Positions 49,941-58,242 of a DNA stretch of 64,000 nt are shown here, piece after piece. Position 1 is the stretch's first letter, and every line of letters starts with the position of its first letter. A model generated the notes under the pieces. It saw nothing but the letters and a program-made list of their open reading frames with translations. It was not told where the DNA came from and did no database searches. The DNA comes from 3-1-20CM-4-69-9 sp963833655 (lineage in GTDB: Bacteria; Actinomycetota; Thermoleophilia; Gaiellales; Gaiellaceae). The position numbers and the translations under genes are program-made. The stretch covers positions 1-64,000 of the forward strand of contig CAWHYL010000007.1 of NCBI GenBank assembly GCA_963833655.1, in the 5' to 3' direction.

Positions 49941-50813
49941 ATGAGCAGCGACGGCGGAGCCCTGCGAATCGGCGAGTTCTCGCGTCGGGTCGGGGTGAGC
50001 CCCGAGCTCCTCCGCGCCTGGGAGCGCCGTTACGGGCTCCTGCAGCCGATCCGCACCGAGGGCGGCTTCCGGCTCTACACGGACGACGACGCCGAGCGGG
50101 TGGCGCGCATGAAGCGGGCACTCGACGAGGGCCTCTCGGCCGCCGAGGCGGCGCGGCGTGCGCTCGCGCAGGAACGCACGACCGAGCGCACGCTCGACAG
50201 GGCGCGCGAGCGTCTAGTTGCCGCCGCGCACACCTACGACGAAGCAGCGTTGCACGCAACCCTCGACGAGGCCGTCGCCGGGTTCTCGCTCGAGACAGTC
50301 CTGGCGGAGCTGATCCTCCCCGCTCTGCGGGAGATCGGCACGGAGTGGGAAAGCGGGACGCTCGAGATCGGCCAGGAGCACTTCGCCAGCAACCTCGTCC
50401 GCGGGCGACTGCTTGCCCTCGCGCGCCTGTGGGGACGCGGCGGGGGGCCGCTCGCGATCCTCGCCTGCGCGCCCGGCGAGCGGCACGACATCGGCCTGAT
50501 CGCCTTCGGGCTCGTGCTGCGCTCGCACGGCTGGCGGATCCTCTTCCTCGGCGCCGATACGCCGCTCGCGACGCTCGGTCGCGCCGTCGCTCAGACCGAC
50601 CCGCGCCTCGTCGTCGTCGCGAGCATGGACGGTGCGCTCCTGGAGGCCGTCGGCAGCGATCTGCGCCGGCTTGGACGGTCGGCGCCGCTCGTCCTCTCGG
50701 GCTCGGGCGCGTCCGAGGAGCTCTGCTCCCGCTTGCGAATCGACCGGCTCGACGGCGACCTGGTGCGGGCGGCCGGCGCGGTCAGCGATCTGCCCAGGCT
50801 CCCGAGCACGTGA
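49941..50813 (+). CDS. MerR-type regulator with B12-binding domain (CarH/LitR-like)
   Basis: The 290-residue protein has an N-terminal MerR winged helix (residues 8-75; IGEFSRRVGVSPELLRAWER, RYGLLQP) followed by the helical bundle and Rossmann domain of B12-binding photoreceptors. The lower-ligand motif is ERHDIG with His 182, and Trp 136 and the EH pair (146-147) of the cap are present. CarH proteins bind adenosylcobalamin in the dark, repress as tetramers and release DNA in light. The residue after Trp 136 is Glu rather than the His that becomes the second cobalt ligand in Thermus CarH. ATG 49941 is preferred over GTG 49926. The next gene overlaps it. Confidence 0.88.
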   Translation: MSSDGGALRIGEFSRRVGVSPELLRAWERRYGLLQPIRTEGGFRLYTDDDAERVARMKRALDEGLSAAEAARRALAQERTTERTLDRARERLVAAAHTYDEAALHATLDEAVAGFSLETVLAELILPALREIGTEWESGTLEIGQEHFASNLVRGRLLALARLWGRGGGPLAILACAPGERHDIGLIAFGLVLRSHGWRILFLGADTPLATLGRAVAQTDPRLVVVASMDGALLEAVGSDLRRLGRSAPLVLSGSGASEELCSRLRIDRLDGDLVRAAGAVSDLPRLPST

Positions 50814-51577
50814 CGGCGATCCTCGTCTCTCTCGGAGTCGCGCTCGCGGTGAACGGCGTCTTCTTCGCCGTTGCCGCCGCCCGCAAGACGGACGTCGTCA
50901 CCGACCTGTCCTACAGCCTCACGTTCGCCCTGCTGGCGATCGTCCTCCCGTTCACGGGCGCCGGGAAGCCGGTGCAGCTCGTCGCCTCGCTGCTCGTCGT
51001 CGTGTGGGCACTGCGGCTCGGCACCTACCTCTTCCGGCGGATCTTGCGCATGAAGGTCGACCACCGCTTCGACGGAATGAGAGAGAACCCGTTGCGGTTC
51101 GCCCGCTTCTGGCTGCTGCAGGCGATCACCGTGGCCGTCGTCATGCTGCCCGTGTCCTACCTCCTCGATCAGGACCATCCTTCGGGCTTCGGCTCCTGGA
51201 GCATCGCGGGCGCCCTCGTCTGGCTCGTCGGGCTCCTCGTGGAGGCTGTCGCCGACGCGCAGAAGTCGGCCTTCAGGGCGAAGAACGCAAACCGCGGCCG
51301 TTTCGTCGCGAGCGGGCTCTGGCGCTACTCGCGCCATCCGAACTACTTCGGCGAGATGCTCGTCTGGTGGGGCCTCTTCGTCTACGTCGTTCCCGTGCTG
51401 CACGGAGCGGCGTTCGCCATCGTCATCGGGCCGCTGTACATCACCGTCCTGCTGTTGTTCGTGAGCGGGATCCCGCTGGTCGAGCGCAGCGCCGACGAGA
51501 GGTACGGGGACGACCCCGCGTACCGCGACTACAAGCGGCGGACGAGCATCCTCGTCCCCCTCCCCCCTCGGAGCTAG
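50810..51577 (+). CDS. DUF1295 membrane protein (steroid 5-alpha-reductase-like)
   Basis: The 255-residue membrane protein has about six helices and the DUF1295/ICMT-like C-terminal motif NRGRFVASGLWRYSRHPNYF then GEMLVWWGLFVYVV, where the arginine, histidine and asparagine bind NADPH. It probably reduces or desaturates a lipid carbon chain. The GTG start overlaps the stop of the CarH-like gene (GTGA), so it is directly coupled to the regulator. DUF1295, CFA-like methyltransferases, DUF1365 and an amine oxidase recur together in light- and singlet-oxygen-response clusters. Confidence 0.88.
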   Translation: MTAILVSLGVALAVNGVFFAVAAARKTDVVTDLSYSLTFALLAIVLPFTGAGKPVQLVASLLVVVWALRLGTYLFRRILRMKVDHRFDGMRENPLRFARFWLLQAITVAVVMLPVSYLLDQDHPSGFGSWSIAGALVWLVGLLVEAVADAQKSAFRAKNANRGRFVASGLWRYSRHPNYFGEMLVWWGLFVYVVPVLHGAAFAIVIGPLYITVLLLFVSGIPLVERSADERYGDDPAYRDYKRRTSILVPLPPRS

Positions 51578-52566
51578 ACGCCGGCCGTTCTCGGCGCAAA
51601 GCGGTAGTGCGAGACGAGCCACTCCCTTCCATGCCGGTATCCCCAGAGCTCGGCGCACGCGAGGAAGAACACGCGCCAGTTCGCGGCCCGACGGGGTCCG
51701 ACGACTCGCACCACCTCGGCCCGGTTCGCATCGAGCCGCTCCAGCCACGCCTCCGCGGTTCGCGCGTAGTGGAGCCCGGAGACGCGCCACCGGTCCTCGA
51801 GGAGGAGGTGGCTGTCGAAGCGCGGCAGCAGGTCGTCGGAGGGCATCGTCCCGCCGGTGAAAAACCGTCGCGCGATCCAGCCATCGTCGTACGCATACGC
51901 GAAGCGGTCGTGCGAGAAGACGTGACAGAAGAAGCGCCCGTCAGGCTCGAGCCACGAGGCGATCCTCGCGAACAGCGTCTCGTAGTTGCGCATGTGCTCG
52001 AGCATCTCGACGGACAGGATCCGGTCGAAGCGCTCGTCGAGCACGAGCTCGTTGGCGTCGGCCGTGAGGACCCGCACGTTGCGTAGGCGGAGCGACTCGA
52101 TCCACTCGCGCTGCGGGCGCGAGTTGGAGACCGCAACGATGCGCGAGGCCGGGTAGCGCTGGGACAGCCAACCGGCCAGCGATCCCCAGCCGCAGCCCAG
52201 GTCGAGCAACGTCATCCCGTCCTCGACTCCGGCCCGCTCGCAGGTCAGCTCGAGCATCGCGTCCTCCGCGTCAGCCAGCGTCTCGACTCCGTCGGCCCAC
52301 AACCCGGAGCTGTACTTGAGCCGTGGCCCCAGCACCAGTCTGAAGAACTCCGCCGGGACCTCGTAGTGCTGCTCGTTGGCCTTCTCGACCTGCTCGGCGA
52401 TCGGCGACTCGCGCAGACGCCGGACGAAGGCGTCCTTGAAACCGGGCGGGCGGCGACGCTCGCGCCGGAGGCGGCTCGCGCAGACGGCCCGAATTCCCGC
52501 GCGGACGACGGGATCGGGCACGCGGCCCGTCTCGATCACCCGATCGACGAGCGCTAGGCCGGCCAC
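51574..52566 (-). CDS. SAM-dependent methyltransferase, CFA-synthase-like
   Basis: The 330-residue enzyme resembles the cyclopropane-fatty-acid synthase core: an N-terminal helical region (HYEVPAEFFRLVLGPRLKYS, SGLWADG), the SAM-binding GCGWGSLAGWLSQRYP motif and the later acidic loop VEMLEHMRNYETLF. It acts on membrane lipids or lipid-like substrates rather than soluble ones. It overlaps the end of DUF1295 convergently by four bases and the acyltransferase gene by 13 bases; it is last in the minus-strand operon of five. Its substrate differs from the second CFA-like enzyme encoded two genes upstream. Confidence 0.88.
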   Translation of the reverse strand: MAGLALVDRVIETGRVPDPVVRAGIRAVCASRLRRERRRPPGFKDAFVRRLRESPIAEQVEKANEQHYEVPAEFFRLVLGPRLKYSSGLWADGVETLADAEDAMLELTCERAGVEDGMTLLDLGCGWGSLAGWLSQRYPASRIVAVSNSRPQREWIESLRLRNVRVLTADANELVLDERFDRILSVEMLEHMRNYETLFARIASWLEPDGRFFCHVFSHDRFAYAYDDGWIARRFFTGGTMPSDDLLPRFDSHLLLEDRWRVSGLHYARTAEAWLERLDANRAEVVRVVGPRRAANWRVFFLACAELWGYRHGREWLVSHYRFAPRTAGV

Positions 52567-53132
52567 GCACTCACCGCCTGCTCGACCCGCGCCGTCAGCG
52601 TGCGCGCCGCCGCGACCGTCGGGCGCGCAACCGGGACCTGGATCGGCTCCTCGACGACGACGCGAATCCGCGTCGGCAGCGGGAGCGGACGTGTGCCGGT
52701 GAGACGCACCGGCACGATCGGGGCCCCGGTCGCGAGCGCAAGCCGCGCGGCGCCGCGGTGCCAGCCCTTTTGCCGCTCGGGCTTGGAGGTGCCCTGCGGG
52801 AAGATGCCGAGCAGCTCGCCCCGGCGGAGGCGCCGCGCCGCCTCGCCGATCGCCGCGCGGTCGCCGCTGCCGCGCTCGACGGGGAAGGCGTTCAGCGCGC
52901 GCAGCGCGGCGGCGAGCGGGCGCAGCCGGAAGAGCTCAGCCTTCGCCATGTAGTGGATCTCGCGCCGTGTCGCGGCGCCGAGCACGAACGGGTCCCAGAT
53001 CGACTCGTGGTTCGCGACGACAATCGCGCCACCGCTGGCAGGCATCCGCTCCGCGCCGACGACCTCGATCCGGTAGAGACGCATGAGCGCGGCGCGAAGG
53101 CCGATCCGGTGCAGGACCTCGTACGTGTTCAC
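52554..53132 (-). CDS. 1-acyl-sn-glycerol-3-phosphate acyltransferase (PlsC-like)
   Basis: The 192-residue enzyme has the acyltransferase motifs: a histidine in AIVVANHESIWDPF (NHxxxxD, with S/W in place of the usual polar pair), AFPVERG (block II) and FPQGTSKPER (block III), then APIVPVRLTG (block IV). It transfers an acyl chain to lysophosphatidic acid in the inner leaflet. The start GTG 53132 overlaps the CFA stop. It is shorter than some PlsC (no N-terminal helix), so it is a peripheral form. Confidence 0.9.
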   Translation of the reverse strand: MNTYEVLHRIGLRAALMRLYRIEVVGAERMPASGGAIVVANHESIWDPFVLGAATRREIHYMAKAELFRLRPLAAALRALNAFPVERGSGDRAAIGEAARRLRRGELLGIFPQGTSKPERQKGWHRGAARLALATGAPIVPVRLTGTRPLPLPTRIRVVVEEPIQVPVARPTVAAARTLTARVEQAVSAWPA

Positions 53133-54334
53133 GCCGCTGTCCCCGGTCGTGCGAGCAGAAGCTGCGCGTCGCGGAGCGCGCCGGTGCGGAACGCCGCTTC
53201 GCAAAAGGCGAGGTAGAAGTCCCAGGTTCGCTCGAAGCGACGGTCGTAGCCGAGGTTTCGCACCTCCTCGATCCGCCCTTGGAAGCTGCCGCGCCAGCGG
53301 CGGAGTGTCTCGGCGTAATGCACGCCGATCTCGTCGACGCCGTAGACCCCGAGTCGCGAGTGTCGTGCCGCAGCCTGCGTCAGCGCCTCCAGCGAGGGAA
53401 TCAGGCAGCCGGGGAAGACGTAGCGCTCGATCCAGTCCGGCGTGCGCCGGTAGCGATCCCAGCGCTGCTCGGGCACGAGGATCGACTGCACCGCGGCGCG
53501 GCCGCCCGGGGCGAGGACGCGGTCGATCGTTGCGAAGAAGGAGCCGAACTGATCGGCGCCGATCGCCTCGACCATCTCGATCGATGCGACCTTCGTGAAC
53601 GTCCCGTCGACGGTGCGGTAGTCCTGCTCGAGGATGTCGACCGGGAGCCCGCGCGTCCGCTCGCGTGCCAGCGATGCCTGTTCGCGCGAGATCGTGATGC
53701 CGGTGACGCGGCAGCCGTGGCGCTCGGCGGCGTAGCGCGCGAAGCCTCCCCAGCCGCACCCGATCTCGAGCACGTGGTCGTCGCGGCCGAGGTCGAGCAG
53801 CCTGCAGAGCCGGTCGTACTTCGCGCGCTGTGCCTCGGCGAGCGTCATTGCCGGTCGCTCGAAGACGGCGCAGGAGTAGGTCATCGTCTCGTCGAGCATG
53901 AGCGCGAAGAGCTCGTTGCCGAGGTCGTAGTGGTAGGCGATGTTGCTGCGCGCGCGAAGCAGCCCGTTGCGCCGCTGCAGCCGCGGCCGGAGCTCGATCA
54001 GGCGGCGGCTACGGGCGTGGCGGACGGCGGCCTGCTCGGCGTTTCGCAGCAGCAGCTCGAAGAGGGCGACGAGGTCGTCCGTGTCCCACTCGCCGGCGGT
54101 GTACGACTCGCCGAGGCCGAGCTTCCCGCGCGTCGCCAACCGACGAAAGAAGGCCGTGTCATGGATCTCGAGACGAACCGGGGCGCCGGCCCCGAACCGC
54201 TGCGTGCGCCCGCCGGGAAGCTCGACCTCGAGCGTGCCGCCCTCGAGGCCGGCGAGCGCGCGTTCGAGCACGGCGCTCGCTGCGCCCTCGAGCAACCGGC
54301 CGCGGGCCGCGACGGGCTCGGCGCGCACGCTCAT
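53129..54334 (-). CDS. cyclopropane-fatty-acyl-phospholipid synthase family protein
   Basis: The 401-residue enzyme has the full CFA synthase layout: an N-terminal substrate domain (residues 1-130), the YDLGNELFALML motif at about 136-147, and GCGWGGFARYAAERHG (SAM site, 192-207). EMVEAIGADQFGSFF and CLIPSLEAL follow. It transfers a methylene or methyl group from SAM to an unsaturated lipid chain. With DUF1295, DUF1365 and the amine oxidase it recalls the furan/branched fatty acid clusters of singlet-oxygen responses; the exact product is an inference. It overlaps both neighbours by four bases. Confidence 0.93.
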   Translation of the reverse strand: MSVRAEPVAARGRLLEGAASAVLERALAGLEGGTLEVELPGGRTQRFGAGAPVRLEIHDTAFFRRLATRGKLGLGESYTAGEWDTDDLVALFELLLRNAEQAAVRHARSRRLIELRPRLQRRNGLLRARSNIAYHYDLGNELFALMLDETMTYSCAVFERPAMTLAEAQRAKYDRLCRLLDLGRDDHVLEIGCGWGGFARYAAERHGCRVTGITISREQASLARERTRGLPVDILEQDYRTVDGTFTKVASIEMVEAIGADQFGSFFATIDRVLAPGGRAAVQSILVPEQRWDRYRRTPDWIERYVFPGCLIPSLEALTQAAARHSRLGVYGVDEIGVHYAETLRRWRGSFQGRIEEVRNLGYDRRFERTWDFYLAFCEAAFRTGALRDAQLLLARPGTAA

Positions 54335-55068
54335 GTGCGCACGCTCCCCTCGCCGGGGACGAACGGCGGCTTGCGGTGAAACGGCACGCCCTTGAGCCAG
54401 AGCCTCAGTGCCTCGAAGTGGATCAGCGCGATCACCTGCAGCGGCTGCACCGGATAGCGGAGCAGCAGCGCTGCGAGCGAGCGATTCGTCAGCTCCCGTC
54501 GGCGCCCGTGCAAGACGGCGGTGAGCGGCCGTGCGCCGTCGTCGTCGCGCACATGGATGCGCGCCCACACCTCGTCCCCGGGCTGCGAGAACGCGTACTC
54601 GTAGCTCTGGTCGAGCCCGAAGAAGGGCGAGACGTGCAGGCGCTTGCGCTGCTCGTAGCGGAGCGTGGGCCCGCGCAGCACCTCCGGCAGCCGCTCGCCG
54701 AACGTATTGCTCAACTCGGCGACGATGCATGCGAGCGAGCCGTCGCCGCGGTAGCACCAGTAGAAGGTGACGGGGTTGAAGACGTAGCCGAGGACGCGCG
54801 GCTGCGTCAACATGAGCACGCGCTCGATCGACGGGTCGGCCGCGAACGCGATCACCGCCTGCTTCAGCGCAAGCGCGCCGTCGAAGTGGTCGCGGCTGCG
54901 GAGCGAGACGACGTTCGGCCGGTCGACCGAGAAGAGCCGCAGCCGCCGCTCGAGCTCGGGCAGCTCGTCGAGGTCGAAGAGCCAATAGGACACCGGATAG
55001 CGGAAGACGTGCCGGGCCGGCGCGCGCCGCGCGTGCATCAGCGTCCCGACGTAGACCGCCGACCTCAC
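54331..55068 (-). CDS. DUF1365-family protein
   Basis: The 245-residue protein has the DUF1365 signature: VGTLMHARRAPARHVFRYPV, then LDELPELERRLRLFSVDRPN and VFNPVTFYWCYRGDGSLACI. The family is known only from its constant company with CFA-type methyltransferases and FAD amine oxidases. Its role is thought to be in modifying fatty acids, but no activity is proven. The start is a GTG; two adjacent GTG codons (55071 and 55068) are possible, and 55068 gives a four-base overlap with the preceding stop. Confidence 0.9.
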   Translation of the reverse strand: MRSAVYVGTLMHARRAPARHVFRYPVSYWLFDLDELPELERRLRLFSVDRPNVVSLRSRDHFDGALALKQAVIAFAADPSIERVLMLTQPRVLGYVFNPVTFYWCYRGDGSLACIVAELSNTFGERLPEVLRGPTLRYEQRKRLHVSPFFGLDQSYEYAFSQPGDEVWARIHVRDDDGARPLTAVLHGRRRELTNRSLAALLLRYPVQPLQVIALIHFEALRLWLKGVPFHRKPPFVPGEGSVRT

Positions 55069-56255
55069 CACTCGACCCCAAGCCCTCGGGCAACCGCCAC
55101 ACCGCTCGCGAGGCCGTCCTCGTGGAAGCCGTTCCCGAAGTAGGCGCCGGCGTAGTGCGTTCTCCCGCCCGCGAGACGCGGCAACTCGGCTTGAGCGCGC
55201 AGCGTCGCCAGCGTGTAGAGCGGATGCTCGTAGGTGAACCGCTCGAGCACGTGCTCCCGCGGAACGTCCTGGTTCAGCGTCAAGCAGTAAGTGCGCTCGG
55301 CGTCGAGCGCCTGCAGCCGGTTCAGGTGGTACGTGACCGTCGGCCGGCCCGAGGCGCCGAGACGGTAGTTCCACGACGCGCGCGCCTGCCGAGCGCGCGG
55401 CAGGAAGGAGCCGTCCGTGTGCAGGACGGCCTCGTTCGTCGTGTACTCGAACCCGCCGAGCACGCGCCGTTCGTCCGGCGTCGGGTCCTCGAGCAGCGCC
55501 AGTGCGCGATCGGCGTGCGTCGCGAGAACGACCGTGTCGAAGCGCTCGATTTCATCGCCGACCCGTAGCTCGACGAAGTCCGGCGCTCGGCGAACGGAGC
55601 GCACGCCCTGCCCCAGGCGGAGCCGGTCGCCGAGGCCGACCGCGATCGGATCGACGTAGCGGCGGCTGCCGCCGGTGACCGTGCGCCAGCCGAAGCGGTC
55701 GAAGCCGAGCATTCCGTGGTTGGCGAAGAACCGGATCGCGTACGCCGCCGGGAACTCGAGCGCTCGGCCGGGCGCGGTCGACCAGAGCGCCGACGTCAGC
55801 GGCACGAGGAAGTGGCGGCGGAACTGCTGCGAGTAACGGTGCGCGTCGAGGTACTCGCCCAGCGACTGCGACTCGTCGTCCGGCTGCGCCGTCCGCAGCC
55901 ACCGACCGACCTCCCACAGCAACGCGAGGAACCGTGGGCGCGCCGCGTTCGCAGGCTGCGCGAACGGGTGGCGACCCGAGTATTCGAGGCCGCACCCACT
56001 GCAGCTGACCGAGAAGGACATGTCCGACTCGTGCGTCGCGACGCCCAGCTCGTGGAACAGCCGCGTCAGCAGCGGGTAGTTGCGCACGTTGTGGACGAGG
56101 AAACCGGTATCGAGCGGCAGACCGTCGTGGACGACGGTGTTCGCGTGCCCGCCCGCACGGTGCTCCCGCTCGAAGACGTGCACATCGTGGCGGCGCGAGA
56201 GTGCGTAGGCCGCACCCAACCCGGAGATACCGCTGCCGACGATCGCAATCCGCAT
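55065..56255 (-). CDS. FAD-dependent amine oxidase-like flavoprotein
   Basis: The 396-residue enzyme begins MRIAIVGSGISGLGAAYALS, a dinucleotide-binding GxGxxG-A motif, followed by RAGGHANTVVHDGLPLDTGF, the second FAD contact. It belongs to the phytoene-desaturase/monoamine-oxidase superfamily and is typical of lipid-modification clusters that contain DUF1365 and CFA. It leads a five-gene operon in which every downstream gene overlaps the one before it by 4 to 13 bases. Its start is 21 bases from the divergent desaturase start, so both promoters share that gap. Confidence 0.92.
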   Translation of the reverse strand: MRIAIVGSGISGLGAAYALSRRHDVHVFEREHRAGGHANTVVHDGLPLDTGFLVHNVRNYPLLTRLFHELGVATHESDMSFSVSCSGCGLEYSGRHPFAQPANAARPRFLALLWEVGRWLRTAQPDDESQSLGEYLDAHRYSQQFRRHFLVPLTSALWSTAPGRALEFPAAYAIRFFANHGMLGFDRFGWRTVTGGSRRYVDPIAVGLGDRLRLGQGVRSVRRAPDFVELRVGDEIERFDTVVLATHADRALALLEDPTPDERRVLGGFEYTTNEAVLHTDGSFLPRARQARASWNYRLGASGRPTVTYHLNRLQALDAERTYCLTLNQDVPREHVLERFTYEHPLYTLATLRAQAELPRLAGGRTHYAGAYFGNGFHEDGLASGVAVARGLGVEW

Positions 56256-56276
56256 GCCTGATAGTCTACACAAGCC

Positions 56277-57221
56277 TTGAACGAAATCTCTACGACATCG
56301 CAGATCGCCACCGTCCGCCTCCGCACGAGCCGCATCAGCCAGGCCGTCACGCTCGTCGCGGTCGTCGTGCCGCCGCTCGGCCTCGCCTCCGCGATGGGGC
56401 TTCTCTGGGGAGTTGCCTTCCACCCGCTCGACCTCGCGCTCTTCGCCGGCTTCTACGCCGTTTGCGCCTTCGGAACGACGATCGGCTTCCACCGCTACTT
56501 CACCCATCGCGGGTTCGAGACCGGCCCTGCAATCAAGGTCGTGCTGGCCGTGCTCGGCTGCATGACGATGCAGGGACCGCTCACACAGTGGGTGACCGAC
56601 CACCGCAAGCACCACGCCCTCTCCGACAAGCCCGGCGACCCCCACTCCCCGCACATCGGCCGCGGCGACGGCCCCCTCGGCGCGCTGCGCGGCTTCGTCC
56701 ATGCGCATGTCGGGTGGCTCTTCTCGAACCTCGGCATGGAACAGGGGCGGGAGTACGGCAAGGACCTCTACGACGACCGCCTGCTCCGCCTGATCGACCG
56801 CGCCTACCTGCTCTGGGTTGCGCTCACGCTCGGGCTGCCCTTCCTACTCGGGTACTGGCTGGGCGGCACCGTCGCAGCCGGCCTCGAGGGTCTTGTCTGG
56901 GGCGGCCTGATCCGTATCTTCGCCTACCAGCACGCGACCTTCAGCGTGAACTCGATCTGCCACATGTTCGGCCGCCAGGACTATCGCTCACGCGATGAGG
57001 CGCGCAACAACAGGCTCGTCGCCCTGCTCGTCTTCGGCGAGGGGTGGCACAACAACCACCACGCCTTCCCCGCCTCGGCGCGGCACGGGCTGGATCGTGG
57101 GCAGATCGACGTGTCGTGGTGGGTGATCCGCGGCCTCGAGCGGCTCGGGCTCGTGTGGAACGTCAAGGTGCCTGACTCCGCGCAGCGCGAGCGGCGCCGG
57201 CTTCAGAGCGCCGCCAGCTGA
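56277..57221 (+). CDS. membrane fatty-acyl desaturase (delta-9 type)
   Basis: The 314-residue desaturase has the three histidine boxes of membrane di-iron desaturases: HRYFTH (residues 72-77), DHRKHH (108-113) and WHNNHH (about 254-259). It has four membrane segments. It inserts a double bond into an acyl chain using oxygen. Unsaturated lipid would be the substrate of the CFA-like enzymes encoded on the other side. I accept TTG 56277 as start because the next in-frame starts lie inside the first helix. The promoter must fall in the 21-base gap or overlap the coding start. Confidence 0.9.
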   Translation: MNEISTTSQIATVRLRTSRISQAVTLVAVVVPPLGLASAMGLLWGVAFHPLDLALFAGFYAVCAFGTTIGFHRYFTHRGFETGPAIKVVLAVLGCMTMQGPLTQWVTDHRKHHALSDKPGDPHSPHIGRGDGPLGALRGFVHAHVGWLFSNLGMEQGREYGKDLYDDRLLRLIDRAYLLWVALTLGLPFLLGYWLGGTVAAGLEGLVWGGLIRIFAYQHATFSVNSICHMFGRQDYRSRDEARNNRLVALLVFGEGWHNNHHAFPASARHGLDRGQIDVSWWVIRGLERLGLVWNVKVPDSAQRERRRLQSAAS

Positions 57222-57853
57222 GCCGCGACGCGCCGCTCCCATGCCGCTGCGCGAGGGAGCGGCACCGGCCGGCCCCAGTGTGCCCGCAGCGCGATCCCGT
57301 GCAGCGCCCCCGGGATCAGCTCGTACCCGCCCGCGACGCCGAGGCTGCGGGCGCGCTCGAAGCCGCGCCGCGACAGCGCAGGCGACACCCCCGGGATCCC
57401 CGGCAGCCAGCGGTCGAGCGAGCCGTGCAACACGTCCAGCCGCTTTCCCCGCAGCGGCTCGAGCGAGAGCCGGTCGGGAATCCACGGCGCGAGCCCGAGC
57501 ACCCGCTCGACCGACAACTCGTCGGCCGCCGAGATTGCGACCGCGCCGCCCATCGAGAAGCCGAGCAGCAGCGTCCGCTCCGCGCCGAGCGCGGCCACGG
57601 CGGCGCGTGCGTCGTCGATGCAACGCTCGAGTCGGCGCCACGACTTGATGCGGTAGCGAACCTCGGCGAAGACCAGCTGTCGGAAGCGCGGCGCGAGGCG
57701 GCGCACAAGCCATTCGAGCGATGCGCTCCAGGTGCCTTCGACCTCCCCGGCCTGGCCGCCGTTCACGCACACGACCGCGGTCGCACCGTCGCCGGTGACT
57801 CGCATCTCGGCACCAGTCTGCAGGCCGACGGTCTCGCCCGCGGGCTGCGTCAT
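57203..57853 (-). CDS. alpha/beta-hydrolase-like protein
   Basis: The 216-residue protein has the nucleophile elbow GFSMGGAVA, preceded by strand ERTLLL, and a downstream WIPDRLSLEPLRGKRLDVLH region that supplies the acidic residue; the histidine is probably in GALHGIALRAHW. It is a short, single-domain hydrolase or carboxylesterase. A longer frame begins at 58024, but ATG 57853 fits the domain. It overlaps the desaturase end by 19 bases on the other strand and lies seven bases behind the CECSD gene, so they share a transcript. Confidence 0.78.
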   Translation of the reverse strand: MTQPAGETVGLQTGAEMRVTGDGATAVVCVNGGQAGEVEGTWSASLEWLVRRLAPRFRQLVFAEVRYRIKSWRRLERCIDDARAAVAALGAERTLLLGFSMGGAVAISAADELSVERVLGLAPWIPDRLSLEPLRGKRLDVLHGSLDRWLPGIPGVSPALSRRGFERARSLGVAGGYELIPGALHGIALRAHWGRPVPLPRAAAWERRVAAQLAAL

Positions 57854-57860
57854 CTCGCGT

Positions 57861-58190
57861 CTACGTGCGGGGGTCGGTTTGCTCGGCGACGCGGCCCGCC
57901 TGGCCTTCTTTCTCGACGATCGCGTAGCCGTCGGAACAGTCGACGACGTGTTCGAAGTCGTTGTCGTGCCCAGGGACCACCACGAAGCGGCGGGGATCTG
58001 CCCGTACCGACTCGTAGACCGCAAGCGGCAGGCTGACGCGTTCGGTGCAGCGGTCGTCGCTGCACTCGCAGATGATCAGCAGCGCCTCGGCCGGCGTCGA
58101 CGGCTGCAGGGTGGAGATGCTGCGCACCTGCTCGTTGACTTCGCGGAACAGCGCTTCGTTGCGAGCCGCACGTTCTTCGGGGAGATTCAT
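57861..58190 (-). CDS. small CECSD-motif protein
   Basis: The 109-residue protein contains IICECSDDRCTERVSLPLAV followed by YESVRADPRRFVVVPGHDND. The C-x-C-x4-C cluster (with an acidic neighbour) could bind zinc or a metal cluster, but the function is unknown. The pattern is shared by the divergent neighbour at 58243 (LCECSDPHCRSMLLVGLERY). The family is common, unnamed and often duplicated in Thermoleophilia-type genomes (recollection). It is followed by the hydrolase gene with a gap of seven bases. Confidence 0.7.
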   Translation of the reverse strand: MNLPEERAARNEALFREVNEQVRSISTLQPSTPAEALLIICECSDDRCTERVSLPLAVYESVRADPRRFVVVPGHDNDFEHVVDCSDGYAIVEKEGQAGRVAEQTDPRT

Positions 58191-58242
58191 CGCGTTCGAG
58201 GTTACAGCGAAACTCCGAGCGGGGTATATGCGTTTTCCAGGT

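Noticed and set aside
57203..58024. Longer start for the alpha/beta hydrolase gene
   Set aside because: The extra 57 residues are the antisense of the CECSD gene region and have no hydrolase character; ATG 57853 begins the domain.
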